Below are positions 1 to 10,222 of a DNA stretch of 64,000 nucleotides, in pieces; the first letter of the stretch is position 1, and each line of letters begins with the position of its first letter. Below the pieces are notes generated by a model that did no database searches, had not been told where the DNA came from, and saw only the letters and a program-made list of their open reading frames with translations. Source of the stretch: Streptococcus thermophilus. Its GTDB lineage: Bacteria; Bacillota; Bacilli; Lactobacillales; Streptococcaceae. A program made the translations under genes and the position numbers. The stretch covers positions 1,054,001 to 1,118,000 of the forward strand of contig NZ_CP038020.1 of the NCBI RefSeq assembly GCF_010120595.1, given 5' to 3'.

Positions 1-605
1 CTTTGACCGTTTTAGGTGTCTCACTTGTTTCCTTAGCTGCTTGCGGAAATTCTTCGTCTAAGACTGAGACGAAAGGTTCTTTGGATAATGAAGCATCAAA
101 GGTTTTAACTGTTAAGCATGGAAATGTTCGTCAGAACTTTGATAAGATTATCATGGCAAATGCTTCTCAGGAGTTTTCTGGGGGATCAAATCTTGATAGT
201 TTGAAGGGGTGGTTTGGTGAGCCAACATCAACTAGTCATGAGCAGGCAGGAGACGCCACGCTTGATGTCTATAATTGGCAGTATGATAATGTTGTTGTTA
301 CAGCAAAACTTTTTAACAATAGTACCGTTGTTAAGTCAATTTCAACTTTTTCTTACGTTCGGGATTCTAAAATCACTTTGAAAATGTATGAAGATCTTAA
401 AAATGGAACTAGCTATGATAATGCGGTCAAAACACTTGGGGTACCAGATGTTTATTCTATCGCTGTTTCTTCTGATGCGACAATGACACAAGCACTTTGG
501 TCATCTAACCTTGTAACTAAGAAAGGGAAAACAGGTAGCCTTACTCTTAACTTTAAAAATGGTACCTTGGAAAACAAGTCTCAAGAAAATTTGATTAACA
601 AGTAA
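1..605 (+). CDS. DUF3862-type lipoprotein, 5' end missing
   Basis: The frame is already open at the window edge, so the start lies upstream. The first residues are the hydrophobic end of a signal peptide followed by the lipobox LAAC, whose Cys would be lipidated and anchor the protein outside the membrane. A Ser/Thr/Lys linker follows, then about 165 residues with two similar halves, each with a Gly-rich turn (GGSNLDSLKGWFGEP; GTSYDNAVKTLGVPD) and a later Trp (NWQYD; ALWSS). This duplicated pattern is that of DUF3862/BLIP-like domains in streptococcal lipoproteins. The role is unknown. The stop is followed by a hairpin terminator, so the gene ends a unit. Confidence 0.7.
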   Translation, partial: LTVLGVSLVSLAACGNSSSKTETKGSLDNEASKVLTVKHGNVRQNFDKIIMANASQEFSGGSNLDSLKGWFGEPTSTSHEQAGDATLDVYNWQYDNVVVTAKLFNNSTVVKSISTFSYVRDSKITLKMYEDLKNGTSYDNAVKTLGVPDVYSIAVSSDATMTQALWSSNLVTKKGKTGSLTLNFKNGTLENKSQENLINK

Positions 606-615
606 TCACAGTAAA

Positions 616-650
616 AGATGCCTTTCTAAATCAATGAAGGTATTTTTTTG
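616..650 (+). terminator. Intrinsic terminator after the lipoprotein
   Basis: ATGCCTTTC and GAAGGTAT form an imperfect stem round a short AT loop, followed by seven T. It lies just past the stop of the lipoprotein gene. Confidence 0.55.
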
Positions 651-687
651 TTATAATAAAAGGAGTGATTAAATTTGTGAAAATGTA

Positions 688-1360
688 ATGACTAAAAAGG
701 GTATTTTTTATAGGGATAGCAGGTTTAATTCTGGTAATCTTATGGCTTCTTTTAAATAACTTTATCCCCAAAATCAAGAAATAGAGGAATGCTAATCATG
801 ATCAAACCTTTTTAAAATTGGTTTTTAAGCAGGCAAATTTTTTAAATGCACTTGTTCTTATTAGTCTCATGATTCTGTCATTAGCTATTTTTGGAGTTTC
901 AAGTTCTATTTTTTGTATTTTTGTTGGGCTACTTTATGCCCCTTTGCTTTCAATTCCCTTGAATATTATAGGTAATACTTTTGATAATTTGACTAGAATT
1001 GAAATTTTAAGAAGACTTGATAAGTCTAAACGTATGGAGAAACTCCTAAACTATGATGAGTACTTTAAACATCGCTTTATTGGTATTTTCCTAGCATTCT
1101 CTATTCCTTTTATCCCATCAGCTTTGGTCAATTACGCTTATGTTCAGATGAAATTACCCACAAGGACAAGGATTTTAGCGCCACTAATTGGGATGACCCC
1201 ACTCTCCGTTATTTATGCTGTCAGTGGGGATTTGTTGCTTAATTGTCGTCCAATCCGACTACCGTTAGTGGCAATACTTGTTCTCTTGCTGTTTATCTCA
1301 CTAGTAATTTACTGTATCCATTTTAGGAAGGAAAAAAATGAGCTTTATTCAAGTAACTAA
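688..1360 (+). pseudogene. TVP38/TMEM64-family membrane protein, broken N-terminus
   Basis: The readable part (818-1360, about 180 residues) has several hydrophobic helices and the look of TVP38/VTT-domain proteins (SIPFIPSALVNYAYVQMKL, then a GMTPLSVIYA helix). Those are integral membrane proteins linked to lipid scrambling or trafficking. The natural start appears to be ATG 688, but one extra G in the run at about 699-701 shifts the frame. The correct frame then reads a first membrane segment (GIAGLILVILWLLLNNFIP) before a TAG at 782-784. Beyond that stop the same frame continues unbroken. Two lesions close together make this a decayed gene. A short product from TTG 818 cannot be excluded. 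The last 23 bases overlap the next gene. Confidence 0.75.
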
Positions 1361-2573
1361 AGAAGAATTTAATACACATGCTCAACAGGTTTCTGAGCGT
1401 TCTTTTATGCAAACTGAAGAAATGGCTAAGCTTCTTGAGAAACGTGGATTTAGCATTAGCTATGTTGCCTGGAAAGAAGGTAACCAAATAGAAGTTTCAG
1501 CGATTGTCTATAGTATGCCTATGACCGGTGGGCTTCGTATGGAGGTGAATTGTGGACCAATTCACTCAAGTGTGGCTCATCTAAGTGACTTTTACCAATG
1601 TTTGAAGGACTATGCTAAGGCAAATGGTGCTCTTGAACTGGTAATCAAACCTTATGATACTTATCAAATCTTTGATAGTAATGGTGAACCAATAAGTAGT
1701 GAGCAGAAGCAATTGATTAGTCAATTGACTGACCTAGGTTATAGTTTTGATGGTTTGCAGACAGGGTATCCTGGTGGTGAGCCCGATTGGCACTATGTTA
1801 AAGAATTGTCTGGGATTGAAGAAAAAGATCTCATCAAATCATTCAGTAAAAAAGGGAAACCTCTTGTAAAAAAAGCCAAAACATTCGGTATTAAACTGAA
1901 GAAATTGAAACGCGATGAGTTATCTATTTTTAAAGAAATCACTTCAGCGACCTCTGATCGTCGTGAGTATAGTGACAAATCTTTAGATTATTATCAAGAT
2001 TTTTATGATGCTTTTGGTGATAATGCTGATTTTATGGTAGCTACCCTGAATTTTCAAGATTACTTTGATCATTTAGAGAGTAATCAGGCAAAGTTGAGAG
2101 CTAGAATTGTCAAATTACAAGCTGATTTAGAGACCAATCCAAAATCTGAGAAAAAACAAAACCAATTGAGGGAGCTATTAAGTCAGTTTGAGACTTTTGA
2201 TGTTCGCAAGGGCGAAGCAACTGCCTTTATTGACAAGTATGGTCAGGAAGACATTGTTCTAGCCGGAAGTCTTTTCGTTTACACACCTCAAGAGGCAGTC
2301 TATCTTTTCAGTGGCTCTTACCCTGAATTTAATAAGTTTTATGCACCTGCACTCTTGCAGGAGTATGTGATGACACAGGCTATTAAACGTGGTATTGGTT
2401 TCTATAATTTCCTTGGTATCATGGGCATCTTTGATGGTTCTGATGGGGTTTTGCGATTTAAACAAAACTTTAATGGTTATATCGTTCGTAAGATGGGAAC
2501 TTTCCGTTATTATCCACAACCGCTAAAATATAAAGCCATTCAAGGAGTTAAGAAACTGCTTGGACGTAACTAA
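1338..2573 (+). CDS. FemAB-type peptidoglycan interpeptide aminoacyltransferase
   Basis: At 411 residues it has the length and shape of FemA/FemX/MurM-type enzymes, which use aminoacyl-tRNA to add amino acids to the stem-peptide Lys of lipid II and build the interpeptide bridge. It opens with an acyl-acceptor GNAT fold (SFMQTEEMAKLLEKRGF). A charged, Lys/Gln-rich coiled-coil stretch near residues 245-285 matches the helical arm of Fem proteins. The second GNAT half ends in a GIGFYNFLGIMG segment followed by FKQNFNG, typical of the family. ATG 1338 has a GGAAGG box. It is cytoplasmic. I cannot tell which paralogue (MurM, MurN or a third FemAB) this is. Confidence 0.75.
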   Translation: MSFIQVTKEEFNTHAQQVSERSFMQTEEMAKLLEKRGFSISYVAWKEGNQIEVSAIVYSMPMTGGLRMEVNCGPIHSSVAHLSDFYQCLKDYAKANGALELVIKPYDTYQIFDSNGEPISSEQKQLISQLTDLGYSFDGLQTGYPGGEPDWHYVKELSGIEEKDLIKSFSKKGKPLVKKAKTFGIKLKKLKRDELSIFKEITSATSDRREYSDKSLDYYQDFYDAFGDNADFMVATLNFQDYFDHLESNQAKLRARIVKLQADLETNPKSEKKQNQLRELLSQFETFDVRKGEATAFIDKYGQEDIVLAGSLFVYTPQEAVYLFSGSYPEFNKFYAPALLQEYVMTQAIKRGIGFYNFLGIMGIFDGSDGVLRFKQNFNGYIVRKMGTFRYYPQPLKYKAIQGVKKLLGRN

Positions 2574-2579
2574 GTCTCG

Positions 2580-2606
2580 GAGGGCTTCTATGGGAGTCCT
2601 CTTTCA
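2580..2606 (+). terminator. Terminator after the FemAB gene
   Basis: GAGGGCT at 2580-2586 pairs with AGTCCTC at 2595-2601 (one G-T pair), followed by a weak TTTCATT tail. Confidence 0.45.
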
Positions 2607-2671
2607 TTATAGTTGTGTTTATGGAATTACTCCATGTATAAAAGCGTTTAGAGAAAGAAGGAGGTAGTTTA

Positions 2672-3633
2672 ATGAAACTCGCACTATTAGGTACAGGAAT
2701 GATTGTTACAGAGGTCCTTCCTGTGTTAACGACTATTGAGGACATTGAGCTGAAGGCTATAATGTCGACACCACAATCACTTGATAAGGCTGAAACTTTA
2801 GCCAAACAATATGGTCTAACTCAGGCGACAAGTGATTATGAAGCCATCTTGTCCAATCCAGATGTTGACACCATTTATGTTGGAACACCTAATCATACTC
2901 ACTATGATTATGCCAAGCAAGCACTTCTGGCTGGCAAGCATGTCATCTGTGAGAGACCTTTTACCCTGCATTTGGAAGAGTTCGAAGAGCTGATTAAGCT
3001 TGCTTAAGAAAAAGAGCTTCTCTTGATAGAAGCAATAACAAATCAATATTTGGAAAATTTTAAAGTTATCAAGTACTCCTTATCTGAAATTGGTGATATC
3101 AAAATTGTCAACATCAATTATTCCCAATATTCGTCACGTTACGATGCCTTTAAGCGATGAGAAATTGCTCCTGCCTTCAATCCTGAAATTGGTGGTGGAG
3201 CGCTTAGAGATCTTAATATCTATAATATTCATCTTCTTGTTGGTCTTTTTGGAAATCCTAATCGTGTGGAATATCTACCGAATGTAGAGCGAGGAGTAGA
3301 TACTTCAGGAATTTTAGTTTTGGACTATGGTAACTTTAAGGCTGTTGCCATTGGAGCAAAGGACTGTAGTGCTGAAATTCGCTCAACTATTCAAGGTGAT
3401 AAGGGAGCTATTACCATTTTTGGTGCAACCAACACCCTTCCTGAAATTGGTCTTACTCTTAATGGTCAAGAAGAGATTGTGACTAATCTTAATAACTTAA
3501 ACCATCGTATGTATGATAAATTTGTAGCTTTTGAAAAATGATTGCGACAATGGATTTTGAAAGTGTTGCCAAGCAGTTGAAGCATAGCCGCCAGGTTATG
3601 GAAGTCTTGGACCAAGCTTCTAAAGTCTTATAA
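2672..3633 (+). pseudogene. Gfo/Idh/MocA-family oxidoreductase, multiply interrupted
   Basis: The start is sound: a strong GGAGG box, then a Rossmann fold whose dinucleotide loop reads GTGMI. The family signatures GTPNHTHYDYAKQAL and AGKHVICERP follow; in many members the latter contains the catalytic EKP Lys, here ERP. The same frame is then stopped by TAA at 3005-3007 and TGA at 3158-3160. A frameshift near 3538 moves the last 30 residues (…FESVAKQLKHSRQVMEVL) into another frame ending at TAA 3631-3633. All pieces are collinear with one protein of about 320 residues, so this is a recent pseudogene of an NAD(P)-dependent sugar or dihydrodiol dehydrogenase. The substrate is unknown. Confidence 0.88.
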
Positions 3634-3635
3634 AA

Positions 3636-3671
3636 AAGAAGCTGTGGCGGTTGGCTACGGCTTCTTTTTGA
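3636..3671. terminator. Strong terminator, probably bidirectional
   Basis: A 13-bp stem (AAGAAGCTGTGGC with GCTACGGCTTCTT, two G-T pairs) and a five-base loop. T follows on the plus strand and A precedes, so it can stop the oxidoreductase transcript and the convergent DUF1827 transcript. Confidence 0.8.
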
Positions 3672-3673
3672 AT

Positions 3674-3976
3674 TTATACAGTTGTTGGGAATGAGATCTC
3701 AATTAATTTATCTGTGTGTACTGTTCTTAGTTTGTCCATCAAAACGATGTCTTTGTCAATTTTTCGTTTGAGGAAGAATTCACGGATAACTTCTAATTCG
3801 TTGTCCTTAACAGCACGGTGTTTATTTGAAATCAGAAGTTCGTAATGTTTCGGTGCTTGTGTAAAGACAACATCTGTATTTCCAGCAGAGTATGTCTCTA
3901 CAAGAAAGGCATCTGTATTATCGAGTTGATTGTTTACTAGTTCTTGATGGGTCCGGGTTGTATTAATGAGTTTCAT
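3674..3976 (-). CDS. DUF1827 family protein
   Basis: A 100-residue soluble protein starting MKLINTTRTHQELV. It matches my recollection of DUF1827, a family found in streptococci and lactococci with no assigned function. It has no signal peptide or membrane segment. It is the last gene of a leftward run, nine bases after the NUDIX gene, so the two are probably co-transcribed. Confidence 0.7.
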   Translation of the reverse strand: MKLINTTRTHQELVNNQLDNTDAFLVETYSAGNTDVVFTQAPKHYELLISNKHRAVKDNELEVIREFFLKRKIDKDIVLMDKLRTVHTDKLIEISFPTTV

Positions 3977-3985
3977 AGTTTCCTC

Positions 3986-4444
3986 CTAGGATTTGGCAGT
4001 TAGTGTATTGCTTGCTTTCCATTGTTCGATTCCCCATTTATGGCTACCACGTTTTAGCTTGGCAATTGCTTCATCAATTGGAAACCATGCCAGGTTGTTG
4101 AAATCTTCAAGGGGCTTTCCAATCTCTGAAAAATCTACAACTTCATAAATGTAGGCTGGATTGTAGTAGTATGTGTCACGATGGCTTGAATAAAAGTATT
4201 CGTCAGCTTGTCCATAGTACTGACCTAAAGTGGCTGTGTACCCAATTTCTTCAATTAACTCGCGTTTTAAGGCACTAAAGTGATCCTCACCTGCTTCGAT
4301 TTCTCCGCCTGGGAGAAACCAAGCTTCATTAGGAGCCTGCACTAAAATGATCTTTGTCTTGTCTTGGTTAGGAATTACAGCATAAACACCGTAACGTGTT
4401 TGATAATGAGCTTCCTCAACCTTGTCACCAAATGTTGGATTCAT
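3986..4444 (-). CDS. NUDIX hydrolase
   Basis: A 152-residue cytoplasmic hydrolase of nucleoside-diphosphate-linked substrates. The NUDIX box is complete: GGEIEAGEDHFSALKREL followed by IEEIGY, giving GX5EX7REUXEEXGU with the metal-binding Glu residues. AWFLPGG just before it is the usual entry strand. The substrate cannot be predicted from sequence; MutT-like sanitising of oxidised nucleotides is one possibility. It sits directly upstream of the DUF1827 gene on the same strand. Confidence 0.85.
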   Translation of the reverse strand: MNPTFGDKVEEAHYQTRYGVYAVIPNQDKTKIILVQAPNEAWFLPGGEIEAGEDHFSALKRELIEEIGYTATLGQYYGQADEYFYSSHRDTYYYNPAYIYEVVDFSEIGKPLEDFNNLAWFPIDEAIAKLKRGSHKWGIEQWKASNTLTAKS

Positions 4445-4556
4445 GAGTTGCTCCTTAGGTTTATTTTCCTACATTATACTAAAAAACTCCTCATTTTCCT
4501 ATTGATTTAGGCAGAATTAGGGATAATTTTACAAAGAGAAAATGTAAAAGTATAAA

Positions 4557-4582
4557 AAACCAAGTCATTCGACTTGGTTTCT
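4557..4582 (-). terminator. clpE terminator
   Basis: AAACCAAGTC and GACTTGGTTT form a perfect 10-bp stem with a four-base loop. Read leftward it is followed by a run of T, just past the clpE stop. Confidence 0.85.
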
Positions 4583-4586
4583 TTCC

Positions 4587-6845
4587 TTAGTTGACTTCTT
4601 TTAATGCTTCAGTTTTCTGAGAAGTTTTTTCAGTTTTTTGAGCAGATTTAATGGTGATGTGTCCCTTTGAAGTCATTACAGCCTTGAGATCTTTTTCATT
4701 TGGATTTTTAAGGTAGAAGTCTGTAATGGCATCTTCGATGTGGTCTTGGATTGTACGACGCAATGGTCGAGCACCCATCTTAGGATCATAACCAAGGTCA
4801 ACCAGTTTTTCCTTAACTTTATCAGTTACACTGAGGTGGATACCGTTGTTTGCCAAGCGTTGGTTGACGCCATCAAGCATAAGGTCCACGATAGTAAGGA
4901 GATTTTCCTTGCTTAGGGCAGAGAACTCGATAATACCGTCAAAACGGTTCATGAATTCAGGACTGAAGAAATCTCCGAGGTGGTTGATAACAGAATTGGT
5001 ACGATTCTCACGAGCAGCTCCAAAACCTACACTTGCTTCCACTTTACCAGTACCAGCATTTGAAGTCATGATGATGATGGTATCTTTGAAACTTACAGTT
5101 CTCCCTTGACCATCAGTCAGACGACCATCATCAAGTATCTGAAGGAACATGTGAAGCACATCTGGGTGAGCTTTTTCAACCTCATCAAGGAGAATGAGTG
5201 AATAAGGGTTACGGCGGACCTTTTCAGTTAATTGCCCAGCTTCGTCGTAACCAACATAGCCTGGAGGAGCACCGACCAATTTAGCAACAGCGTGTTTTTC
5301 CATGTATTCTGACATGTCAAAACGAATCATACTATCAGATGAACCAAAGAGCTCGATGGCTAACTGTTTGGAGAGTTCAGTTTTACCGACTCCTGTAGGG
5401 CCTACAAATAGGAAGCTACCAATTGGGCGGTTTGGTGCACCAAGTCCAACACGATTACGGCGGATAGCTTTGGCAATCTTATCAACTGCGGCATCTTGGC
5501 CAATAACATGCGCCTTAAGGTCATCGGCGAGGTTGAGAAGTTGAGATTGTTCTTTTTCTTTTAAATCACCGATAGGAATATTGGTTTTTTGCTCGACAAT
5601 GGCTTCGATATGTTTTTCAGTAATGATAGGCATATCTTGGTCTTTGATGGTTTGCTGTTGCATTTCCTTGTATTTAGCAATTTGGTCACGGAAATAAGCA
5701 GCTTTTTCAAAGTCTTCGTCACGAGTAGCCTGAGCTTTAAGATTCTCAGCTTCAATCAAACGTTTATCGAGGTCCTTAGGATCGATAAAATTGAGGGTTA
5801 AATTCATCTTAGAGCCAGATTCATCGAGAAGATCGATGGCCTTGTCTGGCAAGAAACGGTCCTGAATGTAGCGGTTGGATAATTCTGCAGCTGCAGTAAT
5901 GGCTTCATCAGTGTATTTGACATGGTGGTAGTCTTGATATTTAGGCTGGATACCACGCAAAATTGTGATTGTTTCCTCAACTGTTGGCTCATCTACCTTA
6001 ACAGGTTGCATACGACGTTCGAGTGCCGCATCTTTCTCAATGATACGGTATTCGTTGAGTGTTGTTGCTCCAACAAGTTGAAGCTCTCCACGGGCAAGTG
6101 CAGGTTTTAAGATGTTTCCAGCATCCATATTGCCGTCCCCAGTATTACCAGCTCCTACAATTTCATGGATTTCATCAATAAAGAGGATAACATCCTGACG
6201 TTGGCGGATTTCCTCCATGAGCTTTTGCATGCGTTCTTCGAACTGGCCGCGGATACCAGTCCCTTGAACTAGGCTTACAACATCAAGACGGATAACTTGC
6301 TTGCTTTGGAGTTTTTGTGGCACATCTCCATCAACGATTTTTTGGGCAAGTCCTTCGACTACTGCGGTCTTACCAACACCAGGTTCACCGATAAGAACAG
6401 GATTGTTCTTGGTACGGCGGTTCAGAATTTCGATGACGCGAATGATTTCTTCGTCACGACCAATGACAGGATCAATGTCTCCACGACGAGCAATATCTGT
6501 GATATTAATTCCAAATTCTTCGAGAAGGCCTTGAGGTTGTTGAGGGGCTTGTTGACGTGGTCCTCCAGGACGGCCTGGACCACCGTTTCCACGGTTACCT
6601 CCCTCTTGTGTTGGAGGTGTATTAGGAAGGTCTCCGTTAGAAGAACGGAAGTTGTTTAGGTCACTGAAGAAATCGTCGAAGAAGTTGGAACCTCCTGCTT
6701 GATTGAATTGGTTAAGGGGGTTCTCTGGATCAGATTTCATGATTTTATAACAATGTTGACAGAGGTCAACTTGTTGCTGATTACCATTTACGTTGGTATA
6801 CAAATGGATACTAGCTTCATTAAGGTTACAGTTTTGGCAGAGCAT
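4587..6845 (-). CDS. clpE: ATP-dependent Clp protease ATPase subunit ClpE
   Basis: This HSP100 unfoldase partners ClpP to degrade misfolded proteins under stress. The order of parts is diagnostic for ClpE: an N-terminal four-Cys zinc finger (C3, C6, C29, C32), a Gly/Pro/Gln-rich linker, AAA+ module 1 (Walker [10 protein letters not shown], Walker [11 protein letters not shown]), a UVR-like coiled coil ([16 protein letters not shown]), then AAA+ module 2 (Walker [10 protein letters not shown], Walker [16 protein letters not shown]). At 752 residues it is full length. Its own promoter carries a perfect CtsR operator, so heat-shock control by CtsR is expected. A hairpin terminator closes the single-gene unit. 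Confidence 0.95.
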   Translation of the reverse strand: MLCQNCNLNEASIHLYTNVNGNQQQVDLCQHCYKIMKSDPENPLNQFNQAGGSNFFDDFFSDLNNFRSSNGDLPNTPPTQEGGNRGNGGPGRPGGPRQQAPQQPQGLLEEFGINITDIARRGDIDPVIGRDEEIIRVIEILNRRTKNNPVLIGEPGVGKTAVVEGLAQKIVDGDVPQKLQSKQVIRLDVVSLVQGTGIRGQFEERMQKLMEEIRQRQDVILFIDEIHEIVGAGNTGDGNMDAGNILKPALARGELQLVGATTLNEYRIIEKDAALERRMQPVKVDEPTVEETITILRGIQPKYQDYHHVKYTDEAITAAAELSNRYIQDRFLPDKAIDLLDESGSKMNLTLNFIDPKDLDKRLIEAENLKAQATRDEDFEKAAYFRDQIAKYKEMQQQTIKDQDMPIITEKHIEAIVEQKTNIPIGDLKEKEQSQLLNLADDLKAHVIGQDAAVDKIAKAIRRNRVGLGAPNRPIGSFLFVGPTGVGKTELSKQLAIELFGSSDSMIRFDMSEYMEKHAVAKLVGAPPGYVGYDEAGQLTEKVRRNPYSLILLDEVEKAHPDVLHMFLQILDDGRLTDGQGRTVSFKDTIIIMTSNAGTGKVEASVGFGAARENRTNSVINHLGDFFSPEFMNRFDGIIEFSALSKENLLTIVDLMLDGVNQRLANNGIHLSVTDKVKEKLVDLGYDPKMGARPLRRTIQDHIEDAITDFYLKNPNEKDLKAVMTSKGHITIKSAQKTEKTSQKTEALKEVN

Positions 6846-6898
6846 ATCAGTACCTCTTTCTATCTGAGTTGGGAAAGACCTTTATTTGAAAATATATT

Positions 6899-6915
6899 GG
6901 TCAAAAAAGGTCAAA
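6899..6915. promoter_or_regulatory. CtsR operator of clpE
   Basis: GGTCAAAAAAGGTCAAA is a perfect tandem heptad GGTCAAA-N3-GGTCAAA, the class III heat-shock CtsR box. It lies immediately downstream of the clpE -10 box on the template side, over the expected transcription start. A weaker related site (AGACCTTTATTTGA) lies at about 6876-6889. Confidence 0.92.
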
Positions 6916-6926
6916 TCTATGATTCT

Positions 6927-6954
6927 ATTATAGCATGCATTAGTTATATTGCAA
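6927..6954 (-). promoter_or_regulatory. SigA-type promoter of clpE
   Basis: Read leftward: -35 TTGCAA (6949-6954), a 16-base spacer, -10 TATAAT (6927-6932). The CtsR box begins 11 bases downstream. Confidence 0.75.
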
Positions 6955-7085
6955 GTAAAAAGAATCTATTTTTGGCAATTGAGGAACAAGATTGCTAAAA
7001 ATGAGTTTTAATACAAAATTACTTGTTGAAAATACATAAATATAATATAATATTTTATATTATTCAGAATGAAAGAGAGATACCT

Positions 7086-8066
7086 ATGACACAAACTAAA
7101 TCCTTCTTGAAAGAAATCGACTTTACTAAACAGGAACTAGAGGAGTTGATTGATTTATCTATAAAATTTAAACAGTTAAAGAAAAATAGAATTCCGCATA
7201 AATATTTAGATAGTTTAAATATTGCATTGATTTTTGAAAAAACATCGACAAGAACCCGTTCAGCCTTCACTGTGGCTGGTCAGGATCTAGGAATGAATGT
7301 AACCTATCTTGGTGCTGGAGACATTCAGCTGGGTAAGAAGGAATCGGTTGTTGATACGGCCAAGGTCCTTGGTTCTATGTTTGATGGAATCGAGTACCGT
7401 GGTTTTAAACAAGAGGATGTTGAGGACTTGGCTAAGTACTCTGGTGTTCCGGTTTGGAACGGTTTGACAGATACTTGGCATCCAACTCAGATGATTGCGG
7501 ATTTCATGACCTTGAAGGAGCACTTTGGTAGTCTAGAGGACTTGACCATTGCTTATATTGGAGATGGTCGTAACAATATTGCTAATTCTCTCTTGGTGAC
7601 ATCGGCTATCTTGGGCGTTAATGTTAAGATTATTTCGCCAGAAATACTTCAGCCAGAGGCTGATATTGTAGAGCTAGCTCAGAAACATAATAATGGGGCT
7701 GACATAACCATTACAGATGATATCTCAGAGGTTAAAGGAGTGGATATTCTCTATACTGATGTCTGGGTTTCTATGGGCGAAGAGGTAGATTTTAAATCAA
7801 GGATAGATTTACTATTGCCTTATCAAATTAACGTAGGCTTACTTGCTAAGGTCGAAAATCCAGATATCATCGTTATGCATTGTCTCCCAGCATTTCATGA
7901 TCTTAATACTCAAATCGGACAAGAAATTTATGAAAAATATTGTCTGGCTGAGTTAGAAATTACAGATGAAGTATTTCATAAATACAGTGAAATCATCTTC
8001 CAAGAAGCTGAGAATCGTATGCATTCAATCAAGGCTATTATGTACAATTCCTTGAAAAATATTTAA
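7086..8066 (+). CDS. argF: Ornithine carbamoyltransferase
   Basis: Transfers carbamoyl phosphate to ornithine to give citrulline, in the arginine pathway or its reverse. The carbamoyl-phosphate motif STRTRSAF, the HPTQ motif, the ornithine loop VWVSMGEE and the HCLPAFHD catalytic segment are all present and in order; the length is 326 residues. I chose ATG 7086 because it follows an AGAGAG box; the frame is open further upstream but without a ribosome site. The usual TYLGPxxxQMGKKES segment reads [15 protein letters not shown], so this is a somewhat divergent member. It stands alone with no arc or arg neighbours, so anabolic or catabolic use cannot be decided. Confidence 0.85.
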   Translation: MTQTKSFLKEIDFTKQELEELIDLSIKFKQLKKNRIPHKYLDSLNIALIFEKTSTRTRSAFTVAGQDLGMNVTYLGAGDIQLGKKESVVDTAKVLGSMFDGIEYRGFKQEDVEDLAKYSGVPVWNGLTDTWHPTQMIADFMTLKEHFGSLEDLTIAYIGDGRNNIANSLLVTSAILGVNVKIISPEILQPEADIVELAQKHNNGADITITDDISEVKGVDILYTDVWVSMGEEVDFKSRIDLLLPYQINVGLLAKVENPDIIVMHCLPAFHDLNTQIGQEIYEKYCLAELEITDEVFHKYSEIIFQEAENRMHSIKAIMYNSLKNI

Positions 8067-8134
8067 AATTCCCCCATTTTTCCCGTAAGTGTGATAAAAT
8101 AAGTAGGAAATACACAATTTATAGGAGAGATAAC

Positions 8135-8365
8135 ATGGAATCACATTTGGTGAGAATCATTAACCGTCTGGAAATGATGGCGGCTGATGGTGGTAATTCG
8201 AAACGTAATTTTGAACGTGAAGGAGTAGTTGTTGCTGAAGTATCATTTAGTAACGATCCTGAAAATGGTCCAGTGTACATATTGCGTGACGTTGAAGCTC
8301 GCGAGTCATACTCGTTTGATAGCATCGACTTGATTGCAATGGAAATCTACGATTTGCTTTACTAA
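8135..8365 (+). CDS. DUF1797 (YkuJ-like) family protein
   Basis: A small 76-residue acidic protein starting MESHLVRIINRLEMM. It is conserved in lactobacillales and resembles the YkuJ-like DUF1797 family as I recall it. It has no signal or membrane segment. A GGAGAG box precedes the ATG, and it forms its own short unit with a terminator downstream. Function unknown. Confidence 0.65.
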   Translation: MESHLVRIINRLEMMAADGGNSKRNFEREGVVVAEVSFSNDPENGPVYILRDVEARESYSFDSIDLIAMEIYDLLY

Positions 8366-8409
8366 TAATTAATTTGGATCCTCAGATAGGGGTCCAAAAA
8401 TTCAAAATG

Positions 8410-8440
8410 CCTGGGACTCAATAGTTTCAGGTGTTTTTTT
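8410..8440 (+). terminator. Terminator after the DUF1797 gene
   Basis: CCTGGGAC at 8410-8417 pairs with GTTTCAGG at 8424-8431 through two G-T pairs, followed by a run of T. Another hairpin (TTGGATCC with GGGTCCAA, about 8374-8397) lies just upstream and is followed by A rather than T. Confidence 0.75.
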
Positions 8441-8634
8441 AGGGCGAGAGTTTCGGTTTATGCTTGTTTTAATTGCAAAAAAAATGGAGTCACTTCAAAA
8501 GTTTTCGTAGAGTTTTTGATTGCTATGTCAATCATTATTTTTTTATACCGAAATATCGCATTTATAAGAAAAATACTTTATTATTATACAGTCTTCTGAT
8601 ATAATATTGAAGAATATTAGTAAGGAGTATCTTG

Positions 8635-9315
8635 ATGAATTTTTCATTTCTACCACAGTTTTGGTCTTACTTTAACTATGGTGTCTTAGTAACAATTATG
8701 ATTTCAGTCTGCGTGGTCTTCTTTGGAACCATCCTTGGTGTCTTGGTATCCTTGGCCAAACGTTCTGGAATCAAACCATTGGAGTGGTTAGTAAGCCTTT
8801 ATGTTTGGGTTTTCCGTGGAACACCTATGGTTGTACAGATTATGATTGCTTTTAACCTTATCCATATGAATCTTCCAACTGTTCAGTTTGGGATTTTGAA
8901 TCTTGATTTGTCACGTATCGTTCCAGGTATTATCGTCCTTTCTTTGAACAGTGGTGCTTATATTTCTGAGAGTGTGCGTGCAGGTATTGAGTCTATTCCT
9001 AAAGGTCAGATTGAAGCAGCTTACTCACTTGGTATCCGACCATGGAATACCATGCGTTATGTGGTCTTGCCTCAAGCTATTAAAAATATCTTGCCTGCCT
9101 TGGGTAACGAGTTTGTCACTATTATCAAGGATAGTTCACTCTTGCAAACTATCGGGGTTATGGAGTTGTGGAATGGTGCACAAACTGTTGCAACGACAAC
9201 CTACTTGACTTTGACACCACTCTTGTTCGCAGCCTTCTATTATTTGATTGTGACAACGGCTATGACTGCACTTTTGAAACAAATGGAAAAACGACTTGGG
9301 AAGGGACGTAAATAA
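8635..9315 (+). CDS. Polar amino acid ABC transporter permease
   Basis: Inner-membrane permease of the HisM/GlnP type, 226 residues, with about five hydrophobic helices. The EAA loop that contacts the ATPase is clear: [14 protein letters not shown] followed by [16 protein letters not shown]. The start is ATG 8635, seven bases after AAGGAG, rather than TTG 8632. The stop overlaps the ATPase start by one base (TAATG), so the pair is translationally coupled. No substrate-binding lipoprotein gene is adjacent, so the binding protein must be encoded elsewhere. The amino acid carried cannot be read from sequence. Confidence 0.9.
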   Translation: MNFSFLPQFWSYFNYGVLVTIMISVCVVFFGTILGVLVSLAKRSGIKPLEWLVSLYVWVFRGTPMVVQIMIAFNLIHMNLPTVQFGILNLDLSRIVPGIIVLSLNSGAYISESVRAGIESIPKGQIEAAYSLGIRPWNTMRYVVLPQAIKNILPALGNEFVTIIKDSSLLQTIGVMELWNGAQTVATTTYLTLTPLLFAAFYYLIVTTAMTALLKQMEKRLGKGRK

Positions 9316-10049
9316 TGGCAGAAACAATTATTGAGATTAAAAATCTCCACAAGTATTTTGGTAAAAACAAAGTTCTCAAAGGGATTGATTTAGATATTAA
9401 AAAAGGTGAAGTAGTGGTTATCATTGGTCCTTCAGGATCTGGTAAATCAACTTTCCTACGCTCAATGAACTTACTTGAAACGCCTACAAAAGGGGTGATT
9501 TCCTTTGAAGGTGTAGATATTACAGACAAGAGCAACGATATTTTCAAAATGCGTGAAAAGATGGGAATGGTTTTCCAACAGTTCAACCTCTTCCCGAATA
9601 TGACGGTTAAAGAAAACATCACTTTGTCACCGATTAAAACTAAGGGTGTTTCTAAAGCTGATGCTGAAGCTAAGGCTATGGAGCTTTTAGAAAAGGTTGG
9701 GTTGAAAGATAAGGCAGATGCCTACCCAACGAGTCTATCAGGTGGTCAGCAACAACGTATTGCGATTGCTCGTGGTTTGGCTATGGATCCAGACGTTCTC
9801 TTGTTTGACGAACCCACATCAGCCCTTGACCCAGAAATGGTTGGTGAAGTTCTTGCAGTTATGAAAGACCTCGCTAAATCAGGGATGACAATGGCAATCG
9901 TTACCCACGAAATGGGCTTTGCCTATGAGGTAGCTGACCGTGTCATCTTTATGGATGGCGGTGTTATTGTCGAAGAAGGCACGCCACGAGAAATTTTCGA
10001 CAATACCAAGGAAGAGCGTACTAAGGATTTCTTGAGTAAGGTTTTGTAA
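9315..10049 (+). CDS. Polar amino acid ABC transporter ATP-binding protein
   Basis: A 244-residue GlnQ/HisP-type ATPase that powers the permease just upstream. Walker [11 protein letters not shown]-loop [12 protein letters not shown], signature [16 protein letters not shown], Walker [14 protein letters not shown] and the switch His (IVTHEMGFA) are intact. [14 protein letters not shown] near the C-terminus is the family's usual ending. It is the second and last gene of a two-gene unit closed by a perfect hairpin terminator. Confidence 0.93.
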   Translation: MAETIIEIKNLHKYFGKNKVLKGIDLDIKKGEVVVIIGPSGSGKSTFLRSMNLLETPTKGVISFEGVDITDKSNDIFKMREKMGMVFQQFNLFPNMTVKENITLSPIKTKGVSKADAEAKAMELLEKVGLKDKADAYPTSLSGGQQQRIAIARGLAMDPDVLLFDEPTSALDPEMVGEVLAVMKDLAKSGMTMAIVTHEMGFAYEVADRVIFMDGGVIVEEGTPREIFDNTKEERTKDFLSKVL

Positions 10050-10081
10050 GATATCTATTAAGCATATAAACATTGTCTGTG

Positions 10082-10107
10082 AAGACTGGAAGCTTTCCAG
10101 TCTTTTT
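10082..10107 (+). terminator. Terminator of the amino acid transporter unit
   Basis: AAGACTGGAAGCTTTCCAGTCTT is a near-perfect palindrome followed by T. Confidence 0.88.
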
Positions 10108-10222
10108 CTGTTTGTGTTTTTTCTTTTCTAGAATCATTCTTGTTTAGGATAATATTACGGAAAAGATGGATAAATATGCTATAATGATGTCATATCAAAA
10201 CTAATTAAGTAGGTAAAGAAAG

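Noticed and set aside
3090..3287. A 65-codon hydrophobic frame inside the oxidoreductase pseudogene
   Set aside because: It is in another frame from the conserved oxidoreductase residues that run through the same bases.
6297..6659. A 120-codon rightward frame opposite clpE
   Set aside because: It is a shadow of the strongly conserved clpE coding frame, with no start signal or recognisable protein.
8500..8545. TGATTG-N6-CAATCA palindrome upstream of the amino acid transporter as an operator
   Set aside because: It has a short 6-bp stem, no match to a known streptococcal operator that I can name, and lies far from the -10 box; too weak to call.
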